A stretch of DNA of 20,809 nt from Saccoglossus kowalevskii. Its lineage: Eukaryota; Hemichordata; Enteropneusta; Harrimaniidae. This document shows, one piece after another, positions 1 to 9,202 of this stretch. A program made the translations under genes and the position numbers. Location: contig NW_003105142.1 of NCBI RefSeq assembly GCF_000003605.2, positions 3,163-23,971 of the forward strand, written 5' to 3'. How positions within the stretch are numbered: the stretch's first letter is position 1; each line of letters opens with the position of its first letter. The notes beneath the pieces were generated by a model. The model was not told where the DNA came from and made no database searches. It saw nothing but the letters and a program-made list of their open reading frames with translations.

Positions 1-100
1 AGAAGTCCACTAGAAGACCGATACCGATTATGCAACATATACTGATGAAGACAAACAGATAAATATGAGATTGTTTGACGAATACTTTGTCACTAGCCAT
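1..100 (-). CDS. N-terminal exon of a membrane protein, running off the left edge
   Basis: Thirty-three codons are open from an ATG at 100-98 to the window edge. The start context is strong (ACAAAATGG, A at -3 and G at +4). The peptide begins MASDKVFVKQSH and runs into a hydrophobic stretch of about 20 residues (YLFVFISICCIIGIGLLV, roughly residues 14-31). A short cytoplasmic head followed by an uncleaved-looking anchor is the layout of type II single-pass ectoenzymes. The opening (M-A-x-x-K-x-F-x-x-x-S) loosely recalls vertebrate aminopeptidase N, but that is a weak inference from a short stretch. It could equally be any type II or multipass protein. A TATA-like box lies about 150 bp upstream. 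The gene is partial and the product is not identified. Confidence 0.5.
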   Translation of the reverse strand, partial: MASDKVFVKQSHIYLFVFISICCIIGIGLLVDF

Positions 101-220
101 TTTGTCGGTTGTAAACTTTGTTCAACTGCTACCAATGAGTGCGATATAATCAAGGGTATAGTCTTCAAGAACATTAAACAAGACCCCCTATCTTATCGAA
201 AATGTGCTTGATGCTAAGTA

Positions 221-260
221 AGAATGGTCTTTACTTATAAGTGTACGGTAATCTTTTATA
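221..260 (-). promoter_or_regulatory. Putative core promoter (TATA box plus Inr-like site)
   Basis: On the minus strand TATAAAAG lies at 260-253 and an initiator-like CCATTCT at 227-221. They are about 35 bp apart, slightly longer than usual. They face the ATG at 100 and would give a 5' UTR of about 125 nt. This is motif-level support only in an AT-rich background. Confidence 0.3.
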
Positions 261-1640
261 GTGATCAATATAAGTACTTTCAGATGAAAATCACATTTTT
301 TAAAGTTTATACCCGATTTTTTTTAGCTTTTCACCTGATTTTGAATATCTACTTCTGCACTTTTTAAATATATTATTCTTTTCGTGTTATTTATACTGAG
401 AAGAGCTTTGTTTCTGTAGGTGTTTTACTTCACATTGTTTACTCAAATGAATAATCCCCAAGTGGGTGACTTTGTTTTTTATTGGCATATGATATATGGA
501 CCAGCTTCTTGCTCTATCAGATACTTTATATATATATATATTAATAATTTTATAGCGAGAGTTTTAATGTCGTGCCCGGAAAATATTTTAAACCTTAAAT
601 CGAAGTTCGTCATTTAGCAAAACGGTGTGTGTTTTCGATTGGAAACACGATCTATGATTGTCACTCAGTTTTTATACACGGGAGTTGACCCCTGAGCATT
701 CAATCCATAATTCACACTCAGTTTTTAAGTGGCAGATCAACAATTTTCAGTTAGTCGTTTGCTTTTTAAGAGGCAATTCGATTCACGCCAAGACCCTTGG
801 CCTAATTTTACAATGACATATTTTACAAATCCTGTTTATTACTATTTTGTTTAAAGCTTCGTGCAGCGCGCGTTCCAAATTCGTATGTACAATGTATTTT
901 ACGTGCGTTGATACATAACATGAGACCCACATTCACTATGTCGTCACACAAGAACTGTGGTGTCTTAATCACAAGTTGAACATATGAGTCGCCACACATC
1001 ATATCAGTTTAAATAAAAATAACGCGAAGAACACAACAACTAGTAGTTAGTAGTGGGGGTTAAAAGATAAAACAATCAATTTGCTCAAAAATTATACAAG
1101 AACTTATTTAGAACAAATTGCACGTATGACCCACAGTCAGCTGGCTTACAAGTGATAATAAAATAAATAATTTATCGATATTTACTATATGGGACCGCCA
1201 TCTTGAATACGCCATGAAACTGAATAAGAGACAAGTTGAGAAACGCATTTTTCAGATTCTTACAAATCAGGGAAAAAATAACAACCGCTAATAAAGATCG
1301 GATTAATTCGTCGTTTTGTGTGGAAAACCCTTTGCATACGAACACCTAATTACACAAAGAGTATAGAACACTTCCCGGGGTATTTGAAACCGAAATTGGC
1401 ATTCCAACTCTGGAGCCAATAGTAAATACCGAGAAACTGAAAATACTTGGTAACGTACACGTCTTACCACCGTTGTAACGACACGCATTGAATTAACTTT
1501 TAATATAGTTATGTCTGGTTTCAAAAGCGATTATATATAAGGTTGCAATTACAATTACAATGCAATTTAGAAATGCATTTCATTTCAAGTTTAATTAAAT
1601 AAAAGTAGAAATAACTTCATACATCCTGCGGCTCAACATA
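261..1640. other. AT-rich intergenic DNA without a recognised gene
   Basis: Only short chance reading frames are present, for example at 420-617 on plus and 1303-1524 on minus. Neither has domain-like sequence or paired splice signals. A short TA-rich run lies near 525-541. Nothing else could be identified. Confidence 0.5.
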
Positions 1641-1649
1641 GAAATGTTT

Positions 1650-1737
1650 GCGTAGCTTAGGGTTAGGTAAATATGGTACAATTGTATTAATAATAATTGT
1701 ATCATAACTTCTGTCTTTACTAACCCTAAGCTACGCT
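1650..1737. repeat. Long imperfect inverted repeat (hairpin or MITE-like)
   Basis: The outer arms GCGTAGCTTAGGGTTAG (1650-1666) and CTAACCCTAAGCTACGC (1720-1736) are perfect 17-bp inverse complements. Complementarity continues inward. GTAAA pairs with TTTAC past a 1-nt bulge. After an unpaired block of about 9-11 nt on the right side, TATGGTACAATT pairs with AATTGTATCATA with one mismatch. The whole would fold into a hairpin of about 87 nt. It may be a small foldback/MITE remnant or an inverted duplication. No obvious target-site duplication flanks it. Confidence 0.75.
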
Positions 1738-1749
1738 ATCTTGACTTAA

Positions 1750-2555
1750 ATTCGATTAAATATTAAAATAAATTAGCGTCCCATTTTGTTTGATTTATAC
1801 TTTTTACAATCAAGTATCAACTAAATACATTTAACCTTTTTAATTGTTATTTATTCCTTATCTGTCTAAATGAAAATTGATGATAATTTATATATGCTTG
1901 TTTTGTTATATGTAACTCTTTTGTGATTTTGATTTTCACATTTTAACACGAGAAAAAATGATATCTTTCATCAACCTAGAAATCGTAATTTATGCTTTCA
2001 TTTAATTTCATAACACATAATGTTTTTTCAATATCTCAGAATTTAAATATCAATATCAATATCAAAATCACATTACAATAACGTTACTGTAGCTACTGAA
2101 ACGTGACTTGTGCATGTTGTGAATTCTGGCATATCGAGTCGCATACCCACTCGAGATGATGGTTTATTCTTTACGCTCTCGTCCAATCAGGAGGATGTAT
2201 TCAGGCAATTACAATGCTTGTATAATATAGTGTGATTCCATTCACGTGACTGCTTGGCGTACTAGAACATAACAAAGGTATTATCACATGCACAAACCAA
2301 CTTATTCCCGTGAATCAGAAAATATCGCTAGTCGTCTTCATCTCTGAACAATGCATGTAAGACTGTGTTGTCAAGATATATTTTATACCAAACGTTATCA
2401 GACTTTCTGACGTGCAGTCTGAGGTCGCTATAATCTGTGATGGTGAGTCATTGTATAATTAATGTCTTGAAACTGGGAATTCCTAGATGAACAGACGTAC
2501 AAAACTTATGCTGCAATCATTGTCAATCTTATCAAACCTAGTTGACGCAAACAAT
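1750..2555. other. AT-rich noncoding stretch
   Basis: No gene is recognised. A CCAAT motif (about 2183) and a TATA-like run (about 2220) are present on plus, but no convincing start or reading frame follows. The last 100 bp may belong to the 5' part of the adjoining decayed LINE. Confidence 0.4.
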
Positions 2556-2559
2556 GTAA

Positions 2560-3990
2560 TAACATGTGAATGAGAGCGATATTATCAATGAAATCAGTGT
2601 CCTAGATCCTGGGGAAATTGTAGGACATGGTGATGTCAAGCAAATAATCAAGCATGCAAGCCATATCATTTCTCAACCCTTTGCCCACATTATCAATTGT
2701 TCAATTCGCCAAGGATCATTCCCATTTATAAAAAAAAAGGTTTCGAAAATGATGTCAACAACTACCGCCTAATATCCATTCTACCTATTTTGAGCAAGAT
2801 ATGCGAATCAATCCTTAATAAGCAATTAATTACATATTTTAAGAAAAATCCATACTCATTGATACCCCATTCTGGCTTCTGAAAAAACACAGTACAATTT
2901 TTAATCTATATTAATGATATAGCCAATTCTACAAATTCCTTTCATTTTCGACTCTTTGCAGATGTTACTAACCTATTTAAATTTATTCAAACCAATGAAA
3001 TCAGAAATTGATAATGACTTTCAAAAAGTTCGTGAATGGTGCAGTGATAACAAACTTACTATTAATCCTGAAAAAAATAAAAATTACATGCTAATTAAAA
3101 CACCACAACGATCGGTCGCTACTGAGGGCTGCCTGGATATTAACGGGTCACCGATAGGGGGCGTACATGTCGTCAATTGTCTTGGCGTCTGTCTCTATTA
3201 ACCAGAATATGTCATTGAAAGCTCACATTGATACAATTTGCAAGTTATTGCACCAAAAATTGGATTAATTTCACAACTACGTTATTTTGTACCTAGACAT
3301 ATCCTTATTCTCTTATACAACTCTTTAATTCTTCCACACATTACATATTGCCTGGAAATCTGGGGTAATACATATGCTACTCTACTTCAACCAATATATC
3401 TCTTACAGAAAAAATAGTACGCCTCATCACTTTCTCTGATCCATATTCCCATGCTGCTCCTCTTTTCCAAAAACTAAGAATACTAGACATGTTTTTCATT
3501 CTGTAAGTTACAAACATGTTTATTTGTCATTGATCCCAGTAATAACTATATTGTACTCAATATTTACAACTATTTGGACCCATTGTTCAATAATTATCAA
3601 ACCCGCTTAGCCTGTAGCTTGAATTATTATACTCCAAAACTGAATCTTACACTCAACCATTACAGTCTAAAATACTCTGCAACAAAACTATCACTAAGAG
3701 ACACATATTTCAAGCAAAATTAAAAAAAATATCTCTTCAATATTTGATTTATAATATTATTTCATTCTTTATTTGGAGATTTGTGTGATTAAACTATGAA
3801 ATTATATATACAGGGGTTACGAACCCGACTAGTTTTGATGAAGTATATCTGTAATTCCCACCAAAAAAAGGAAAGTACTCTAAGTAGAATTCATTATTTA
3901 CTACCTGCACAATTTCTACATTTAATGTTGTTTTAAAACTTGTTTTGGTGAAATAAATTTCATTCATTCATTCATTCATACATTCATATA
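2560..3990 (+). mobile_element. Degenerate LINE (non-LTR retrotransposon, CR1/Jockey-like group), 5'-truncated and internally deleted
   Basis: Successive plus-strand frames read as pieces of a LINE reverse transcriptase. In order they are HIISQPFAHIINCSIRQGSF (about 2666-2726), IPIYKKKGFENDVNNYRLIS (about 2725-2784) followed by ILPILSKICESILNKQL, then FLIYINDIANSTNSFHF and RLFADVTNLF (about 2897-2978). After these come WCSDNKLTINPEKNKNYM (about 3037-3090) and the post-RT region LYNSLILPHITYCLEIWG (about 3315-3367). The catalytic FADD box reads FADV (2955-2966). The frame has several stops and shifts. Roughly 80-100 residues of palm domain are missing between SGF (about 2878) and FLIYINDI. The 3' end is AT-rich and closes with a (CATT)n run at about 3957-3985, a tail type common in this LINE group. 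The clade is inferred from motif style only. Confidence 0.85.
3955..3987 (+). repeat. (CATT)n microsatellite tail of the LINE
   Basis: Consecutive CATT units with one CATA interruption follow AAATAAATTT. They sit exactly where a LINE 3' end would fall, after the degenerate post-RT coding region. Confidence 0.8.
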
Positions 3991-4200
3991 TGGATAGTGT
4001 AATGGTGAACACCCACCTGGGTATTTTAAATTAAATTAAAAAAATTAAATAAGACAAATTAGAAAATAACGTTCGATAAAGGGGAGATGAAAAGAATAAT
4101 ATAACAAACAAGCAGCCTCTCAGCTGAGATAGCTCCGCTGTTAGCAATGCACATTTCAATTAAGAACTGATAATATCATTAGAAAATGAACAATATGTAT

Positions 4201-6340
4201 AATATCAAAGCAATCGCACTTGTGGTTTTTAACAAGAAGTCGAAAATATCATTTTTTACCAAAAATGACAAACATATTCATCAAAATAAAAGAATCAAAG
4301 ATATCATCACGAAATGAGCAAATCTGAGAGAGGACCACATGTAGTACCTATATATGTAATACCTAATGTATGGGTCAGACATTTGGGCAGGTGAACTAAC
4401 AACTGACACAAATAACCTTAGAGCAAGTTTGTAATAATTATTATCGTTTTATTCTTGGGGTTAGTAAATTTACACCATCAGTTGCTATAAGGGGTGTACT
4501 AGGTAGATTAACAGTAAGAATAAATGCAATGGTTTCAAAGGTTAAATACTGGTACAGAATAAATTTCCTTCCTGAAAATCACATATTAAAATGTGCATTA
4601 AAGGAAATACAAAATAATTCTGCCTGGATTACTCAAATAAAAACAATTTTTGGAGAGAAAAAAACTTGTCTAAAATAAAAGAAACTTACAAGATCAACAA
4701 TATTAATCAACTAACCAATGTTGTAAAAATAAAGCTAACAAACGAATTTATTCAATCATGGAGAAAACAATTAAATAAAAAAGAGGGGAACAAACTTAGA
4801 ACATATAGTATATTTAAACAAAATTTTAAATGAAATGAAAAACTTCAGCCAACGTAGAGTTTTAGCAAAATTCAGACTCAGTGACCACAACCTCGGAATT
4901 TAATTGGGAAGAATGAGTAAACCAAAAACCCCAGAAAATTAAAGAACTTGCAAAAAATGCAATTAAGATCAGATTGATGATGAAATGCATTTCATCTTAG
5001 ATTGCAATTTCTATGAAGTAGGAGGAAACATGTCTTGAAGTATTTTAAAATAAAAATTAATGAGTTGCCCAGAATGAAAAGCTTCGTGAAAATAATGGGA
5101 AATAATATGGCTTTATCATATTATTTAAAAAATACAAACATTTTTTCAGAGATTTTCTAATTTTTACTTCTTCTCTTTTGTTGAATTTCGGTTTATTTTA
5201 ATTTTAGTATTTTAGTTTGTCTTGTTTTATTTGTCCTTGTAGTCAACTTTTATCTTACTAAACCCACAGATGGTTAAGTTCCGTAATAAAGTTATTATTG
5301 AAATCACAGCAATCGGACTTGTCGTTTTTAACAAAATTAGAAAATTAAAGATAGCATCATGAAATGAACAAATCTGAAAGAGGTCCATATGTAGTACCTA
5401 TATATGCAATATCAAAGCAATCGGACTTGCCGTTTTTACAAGTCGAAAATATCATTTTCACCAAAAATGACAAAAATATTCATCAAATCAGAGAATTAAA
5501 GGTTCACGAAATGAACAAATCTGAAAGAGGCCCACATATTGTACCTATATATGTAATATCAAAGCAATCGGGCTTGTGGTTTTTAACAAGAATTCAAAAA
5601 TATCACTTTTACCAAAAGTAACATAAATATTCATCAAAATTAGAGAATTAAAGATATCATCACGAAATGAACAAATCTGAGAGAGGTCAGCATAGATTTC
5701 CGATATATGTAATATCAAAGTAATAGGACTTGCCATTTTTTACAAGAAGTGGAAAATATCACTTTTTACCAAAAATGACAAAAATATTCATTAAAATTAG
5801 AGAATTGAAGATATCATCACGAAATGAACAAATCTGGGAGGTCTAAATGTAGTACCTATATATGTAATATCAAAGCAATCGGACTTGCCATTTTTTACAA
5901 GAAGTGGAAAATATCACTTTTTACCAAAAATGACAAAAATATTCATTAAAATTAAAGAATTGAAGATATCATCACGAAATGAACAAATCTGAAAGAGGTC
6001 CACATGTAGTACCTATATATGTAATATCAAAGCAATCGAACTTACAGTTTTTAACAAGAAGTCAAAAATATTACTTTTTACCAAAAGTGACAAAAATATT
6101 TATCAAAATTAGAGAATTAAAGATATCACCACGAAATGAACAAATCTGAGAGAGGTCTACATATATTACCTATATATGTAATATCAAATTAATCAAACTT
6201 GCGGTATTTGACAAGAAGTCGAAAAAAACACTTTTTACCAAAAATAGCAAATTTGAGATTTTGACATGAAATGAACAGATCTGGGAAAGAACCATCCAAG
6301 GTACTTACATATCAAATTTGAAAACAGTCTGACTTGCGCC
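4201..6340 (+). repeat. Tandem array, unit about 156 bp, eight full or near-full copies plus a partial one
   Basis: Units begin at the phrase AATATCAAAGCAATCG. Starts are 4201, about 5302 (resuming after the LINE), 5408, 5555, 5711, 5866, 6023 and 6180, with a last partial copy from about 6308. Spacings of 147, 156, 155, 157 and 157 bp show a regular period. Shared landmarks in order are AACAAGAAGTCGAAAATATC, TTTTTACCAAAAATGACA, ATTCATCAAAATTAGAG, GATATCATCACGAAATGAAC and GTAGTACCTATATATGTAAT. The copy at 5302-5407 lacks about 45-50 bp of its middle. The copy at 6180 and the partial at 6308 are the most diverged. The leader (about 4170-4200) also contains a shortened unit end. Reading frames seen here are artefacts of repetition. 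Confidence 0.9.
4362..5300 (+). mobile_element. 5'-truncated LINE 3' fragment nested in the tandem array
   Basis: The sequence switches from array to LINE after GTAAT (4360) and back to array at about 5301, so one repeat phase is interrupted. The fragment reads MYGSDIWAGELTTDTNNLRA (about 4368-4425). After a frame change come NYYRFILGVSKFTPSVAIRG and VLGRLTVRINAMVSKVKYWY, then FIQSWRKQL and RRVLAKFRLSDHNLGI. A final CKKCN...EMHFILDCNFY (about 4946-5017) is a C-x2-C...H-x4-C knuckle of the kind found at the C-terminus of several LINE clades. It has one in-frame stop within the knuckle and other scattered breaks. The 3' end AATAAAGTTATTATTG (5285-5300) looks like the terminal tail. No clear target-site duplication is visible. 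Confidence 0.85.
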
Positions 6341-6423
6341 GGTTTCGAAGAAGAAGTTGAATTGTAAAGTTGACGACGGCGGACTACGACGAACGACCAC
6401 GACGGATAATCAGTAATATGAAC

Positions 6424-6458
6424 AGCTCTGCTTTGTCGACTTTGTCGACAACGGAGCT
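6424..6458 (+). repeat. Subterminal hairpin at the right end of the pearl-like element
   Basis: AGCTC (6424-6428) pairs with GAGCT (6454-6458), and TTGTCGAC (6433-6440) pairs with GTCGACAA (6444-6451) around a 3-nt loop. The inner arms also form a 9-bp direct repeat, TTTGTCGAC twice. A 3' subterminal hairpin is a hallmark of Helitron/Helentron ends. Confidence 0.75.
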
Positions 6459-6469
6459 AAAAAAAGCAG

Positions 6470-7300
6470 GTTAAATAATAAAATAAAAAAAATGAAATAC
6501 AATAAAAAGAAACAAGAATGTGAAATAATTATAAAGATGAAGGAATGCATTTGTTGGCTAAGACACATAGTTATTCACATATGTTGTACAGCTTTAATTA
6601 TAATTAAGAACTTACCTAGTACGCCTAATTTTACATGTTTTCACGATTGTGACAATATCAGACCAATGTAAACAATATTAATACACACTCGAAGTATTCT
6701 AGTTTATTCAATTTATTGTGACGCATGGTTTCCATAAAGCATATACTGTATGATATCTCGAAAACAATTCAGCAGTCTTTGTAAACTAGGTGTGCTTGTG
6801 TAAGAGGTCAAACGAGTGAAAAATTATTATAAAAAAATGTTATGATACATTCTGGATTCTAATTATAAATTACACGTTTCCCATCTTGTAGCAGCAATAA
6901 AAATAACGAACTACTAGTATGCCATTCGAATTCCTAGTACATACATGCAATTTAAAACATATATGTAGTTCTGTAAAATGAATAATATATTGCACGTGAT
7001 CAAAACAATTTGTAAAACACAATGGGTATACCAATAATAACTACGGAACTACAATATCAGAATAATTCATACAGTTTTTTTGTTACTAATTGTAAAAATT
7101 ACTGAATGACGAAATGCTCAGTTTGAATCAAAAGTTTTAGCAAAATTAGAACAATGAAAAATGATAAAAACCTTTATATTACCCATATACACCTTTCGAT
7201 TTCATACTTTGCACATACATTGCAAAATAAGATATATTAATATACATCTAGTATCGTGAACACAGGACTTGTCTAAGACGTTCGATATTATCCTTATATG
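6470..7300. other. AT-rich noncoding DNA right of the repeat element
   Basis: The stretch opens with an A-rich run (6470-6520) and then has no open frame of note on either strand and no recognised repeat. Confidence 0.5.
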
Positions 7301-7308
7301 GGTTAAAC

Positions 7309-7356
7309 TACGTCACCAACATTGACGTCACATTCGAACACAAAAGCGCTATAGCG
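7309..7356. promoter_or_regulatory. Cluster of CRE-like sites and a short palindrome
   Basis: A half-type site TACGTCA lies at 7309-7315. A full palindromic CRE, TGACGTCA, lies at 7323-7330. A perfect 10-bp palindrome CGCTATAGCG lies at 7347-7356. CREB/ATF proteins bind the first two types. The cluster lies about 500 bp beyond the stop of the GPCR gene. Function is inferred from motifs only. Confidence 0.3.
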
Positions 7357-7618
7357 ATGGATATTGAATCTCAAACGCAAACTTTCGTACAGCGCAAAAC
7401 GTATTTCGTTGTCATTTCAACCTATACATTCTCAATAAATCAATTATTTCGATAGGTGTCAGTGATAACGTTCGGTTAAATATTACAAATTTTACAATAT
7501 TTGTTTAATAATATACAACTGTCAATCAGAATAGAGAATATTTCATCGCTCACAATCCAGACAACTGTTGCCAATAGAAATGAACTTCGCAGAGCAGCCC
7601 AAACAACTTTCACCGAAT

Positions 7619-7624
7619 TTTATT
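7619..7624 (-). terminator. Candidate poly(A) signal (AATAAA) for the GPCR gene
   Basis: Minus-strand AATAAA lies about 200 bp after the GPCR stop codon at 7823-7825. It is one of several possible signals in AT-rich sequence. Confidence 0.3.
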
Positions 7625-7657
7625 TCGCGCAAAAGAAAATTGATCAAGGGCCCATTT

Positions 7658-7696
7658 CAGTTACAAAGTACAGCACATGTAAGGTACATGTAACTG
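7658..7696. repeat. Nested palindrome, possible RNA hairpin in the GPCR 3' UTR
   Basis: CAGTTACA (7658-7665) pairs perfectly with TGTAACTG (7689-7696). GTAC is repeated symmetrically inside and ACATGT sits near the centre. It lies about 130 bp past the GPCR stop, before the AATAAA candidate. Confidence 0.55.
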
Positions 7697-7822
7697 TAAT
7701 GTAACTATACATGCTTGAAATACAACTAAAGTGGCCTTATTATTATTATACACTATCGTGTCATTCAGGTTAATAACAGAGAATACTGGAATTTCCACAC
7801 TTCCGTAAATTCATTTGTTCAG

Positions 7823-7981
7823 TCATGGCATTGACGTAGACAATCTCTGCATCTCTCTCTTGAATGGGCCTTTGCCTAAAGAACTGTCCCGTGTTGAATG
7901 AGTAACTGTACTGGTAGCCGATGAACGATGACGACGAGGATGACGGCTAACATTACACTTCAGTATTTTTTTCGCATCATT
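7823..7981 (-). CDS. GPCR, last coding exon: helix 8 and cytoplasmic tail
   Basis: This exon has no ATG of its own and is recognised by splicing and content. An acceptor (TTATTTGGTTACAG, ending at 7982) is followed in phase 0 by 52 codons and a TGA at 7825-7823. The peptide starts NDAKKILKCN, which continues the preceding exon's FLNEGFR exactly as an amphipathic helix 8 should, with a Cys that is a likely palmitoylation site. The rest is a Ser/Thr/Arg-rich tail (RHPRRHRSSATSTVTHSTR, ending RLSTSMP), typical of kinase and arrestin recruitment regions. An RRHRSS-like basophilic kinase site is visible. The intron to the TM6-TM7 exon is about 1.33 kb. The splice frame, the orientation and the class A helix 8 pattern all agree, so the assignment is firm though not proven by transcript data. 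Confidence 0.8.
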   Translation of the reverse strand, partial: NDAKKILKCNVSRHPRRHRSSATSTVTHSTRDSSLGKGPFKREMQRLSTSMP

Positions 7982-8016
7982 CTGTAACCAAATAAAGTAA
8001 ATATATTTGTAGTTAA

Positions 8017-8337
8017 TTTGTGACCTATTTTACCGACTTTAATTGTAACAGTGTCTCAAATAAACGACTGAAATCTACTTCAAAACGCGGTAAAATATCT
8101 CCAAAGGATGGCACCATAATTTATGAGTTTATTACTAACATATACAGACACAACGGGTGATTTGAGCTGACAACCACGGCAAAGCGCATCGTCAATTTAA
8201 ATAAACGCGAACTTCACTACGCTAACTATCCCAATGAAGACATTTTAAAACAACGTGTGCAAGCCAAATCAGACATCACAGAGTACATAAACGGTGCATT
8301 TATAGTCAGTAATGTGTGCTCCAAGATAAATAAATAA
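8017..8337 (+). other. Long antisense open stretch with a single stop, unassigned
   Basis: On plus, about 106 codons run open except for one TGA at 8158-8160. The second half (LTTTAKRIVNLNKRELHYAN, ending CSKINK) is rich in charged residues and has no internal Met. No domain is recognised and no strong splice sites frame it. It lies inside the last GPCR intron on the opposite strand. It may be a decayed coding fragment or chance. Confidence 0.15.
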
Positions 8338-8339
8338 TT

Positions 8340-9200
8340 CAATGATGTTCTGTTCAATATCCGTATAAGTACGTGTGCTCTAGCTTGTATGCAAGTAGTC
8401 TATACAGATTTGCCGACCTAAAGAAAGCATTATTGATTCTAACTAATATCGAATAAAATAAACATTTTGTAAAAGGCCGCACTGCAAGATCTCTCTTGCC
8501 TCAGGTTTTAATGACAACATTCAACCTTCGGGTGTCATGTTTTACGTTGGGTTTCACTAATAACGCGTGACACTGCAGTGAAACTAAAATAGTCGAGTTC
8601 GAATCTCCTTTGTAGCGTGTTTGAAATAATTTATGTTTATAATTACTGTTCAATAGTGATTGTCCCCAGCTTACACACGTACATTGTAATATATATACCG
8701 TAGTTGGCGATATTTGGTAATTTCCTAAGTAACTATATGGAAAACGGCCCTTCATCAGTAACATATGTGACATACTGAATTTTACTATATTTCATTTTGA
8801 TTCGTTTGTCACAGTTATTATATTGTTGGTATAAATGTCAATTTCTCAAGTACTAGTACGGTTCTTGAGCTTATTTTATACATTAGCGTATGTGATCAGC
8901 GAGACAATGACGATTATATGAACGATAACCTTTGGGACTCGGAAAATAACAATTCAAAATCAATTTCCACAGATTACAATGATATCATATTTTGCCAATA
9001 CAAAACTAGTAAACTGATGTAAGGAAATGTTTGGTGTAGCCAGTATGACGTTATATGATGGATAACATCTTCCTACTCTGGAAAATAAAATCTGAAGTAA
9101 AATGTCTAGGCTTCTCATTCGTCTATTTCTCTATGGAAATGATGAGAAGTATGGTCCGTGGTGTTTTGCAGAGAATACTTATCGTGAAAACAAAATACTT
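8340..9200. other. Intronic DNA of the GPCR gene
   Basis: No supported gene or repeat is seen. The minus frame at 8501-8773 has no domain-like content or splice context. Confidence 0.5.
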
Positions 9201-9202
9201 AC

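Larger units (their letters stand above)
4130..6459 (+). mobile_element. Pearl/Helentron-like (HINE-type) non-autonomous element with tandem-repeat core
   Basis: The left end TAGCTCCGCTGT (4130-4141) and right end ACAACGGAGCTA (6448-6459) are inverse complements at 11 of 12 bases. Between them lie a short leader, a tandem array with a unit of about 156 bp (4201 to about 6340), and a GC-richer right arm rich in GACGACGG-type triplets (about 6370-6405). The element ends in a hairpin. Without the inserted LINE it is about 1.4 kb. No protein is encoded. Short inverted ends, a core of units near 160 bp and a subterminal hairpin match published descriptions of bivalve pearl elements and of HINEs mobilised by Helentrons. 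Assignment is by architecture, not by a database match. A possible direct repeat AAGCAG lies at 4110-4115 and 6464-6469 and could mark the ends. Confidence 0.65.

Noticed and set aside
2183-2230. CCAAT plus TATA-like promoter on plus
   Set aside because: No start codon with a credible reading frame follows. The next recognisable sequence is a decayed LINE.
5364-5736. Reading frames of 60-85 codons in the tandem array
   Set aside because: They repeat with the array unit and have no domain or codon signal. The array is noncoding.
4201-6340. CRISPR-like repeat array
   Set aside because: Units are about 156 bp and contiguous, without short repeat/unique spacer alternation, and the host looks eukaryotic.
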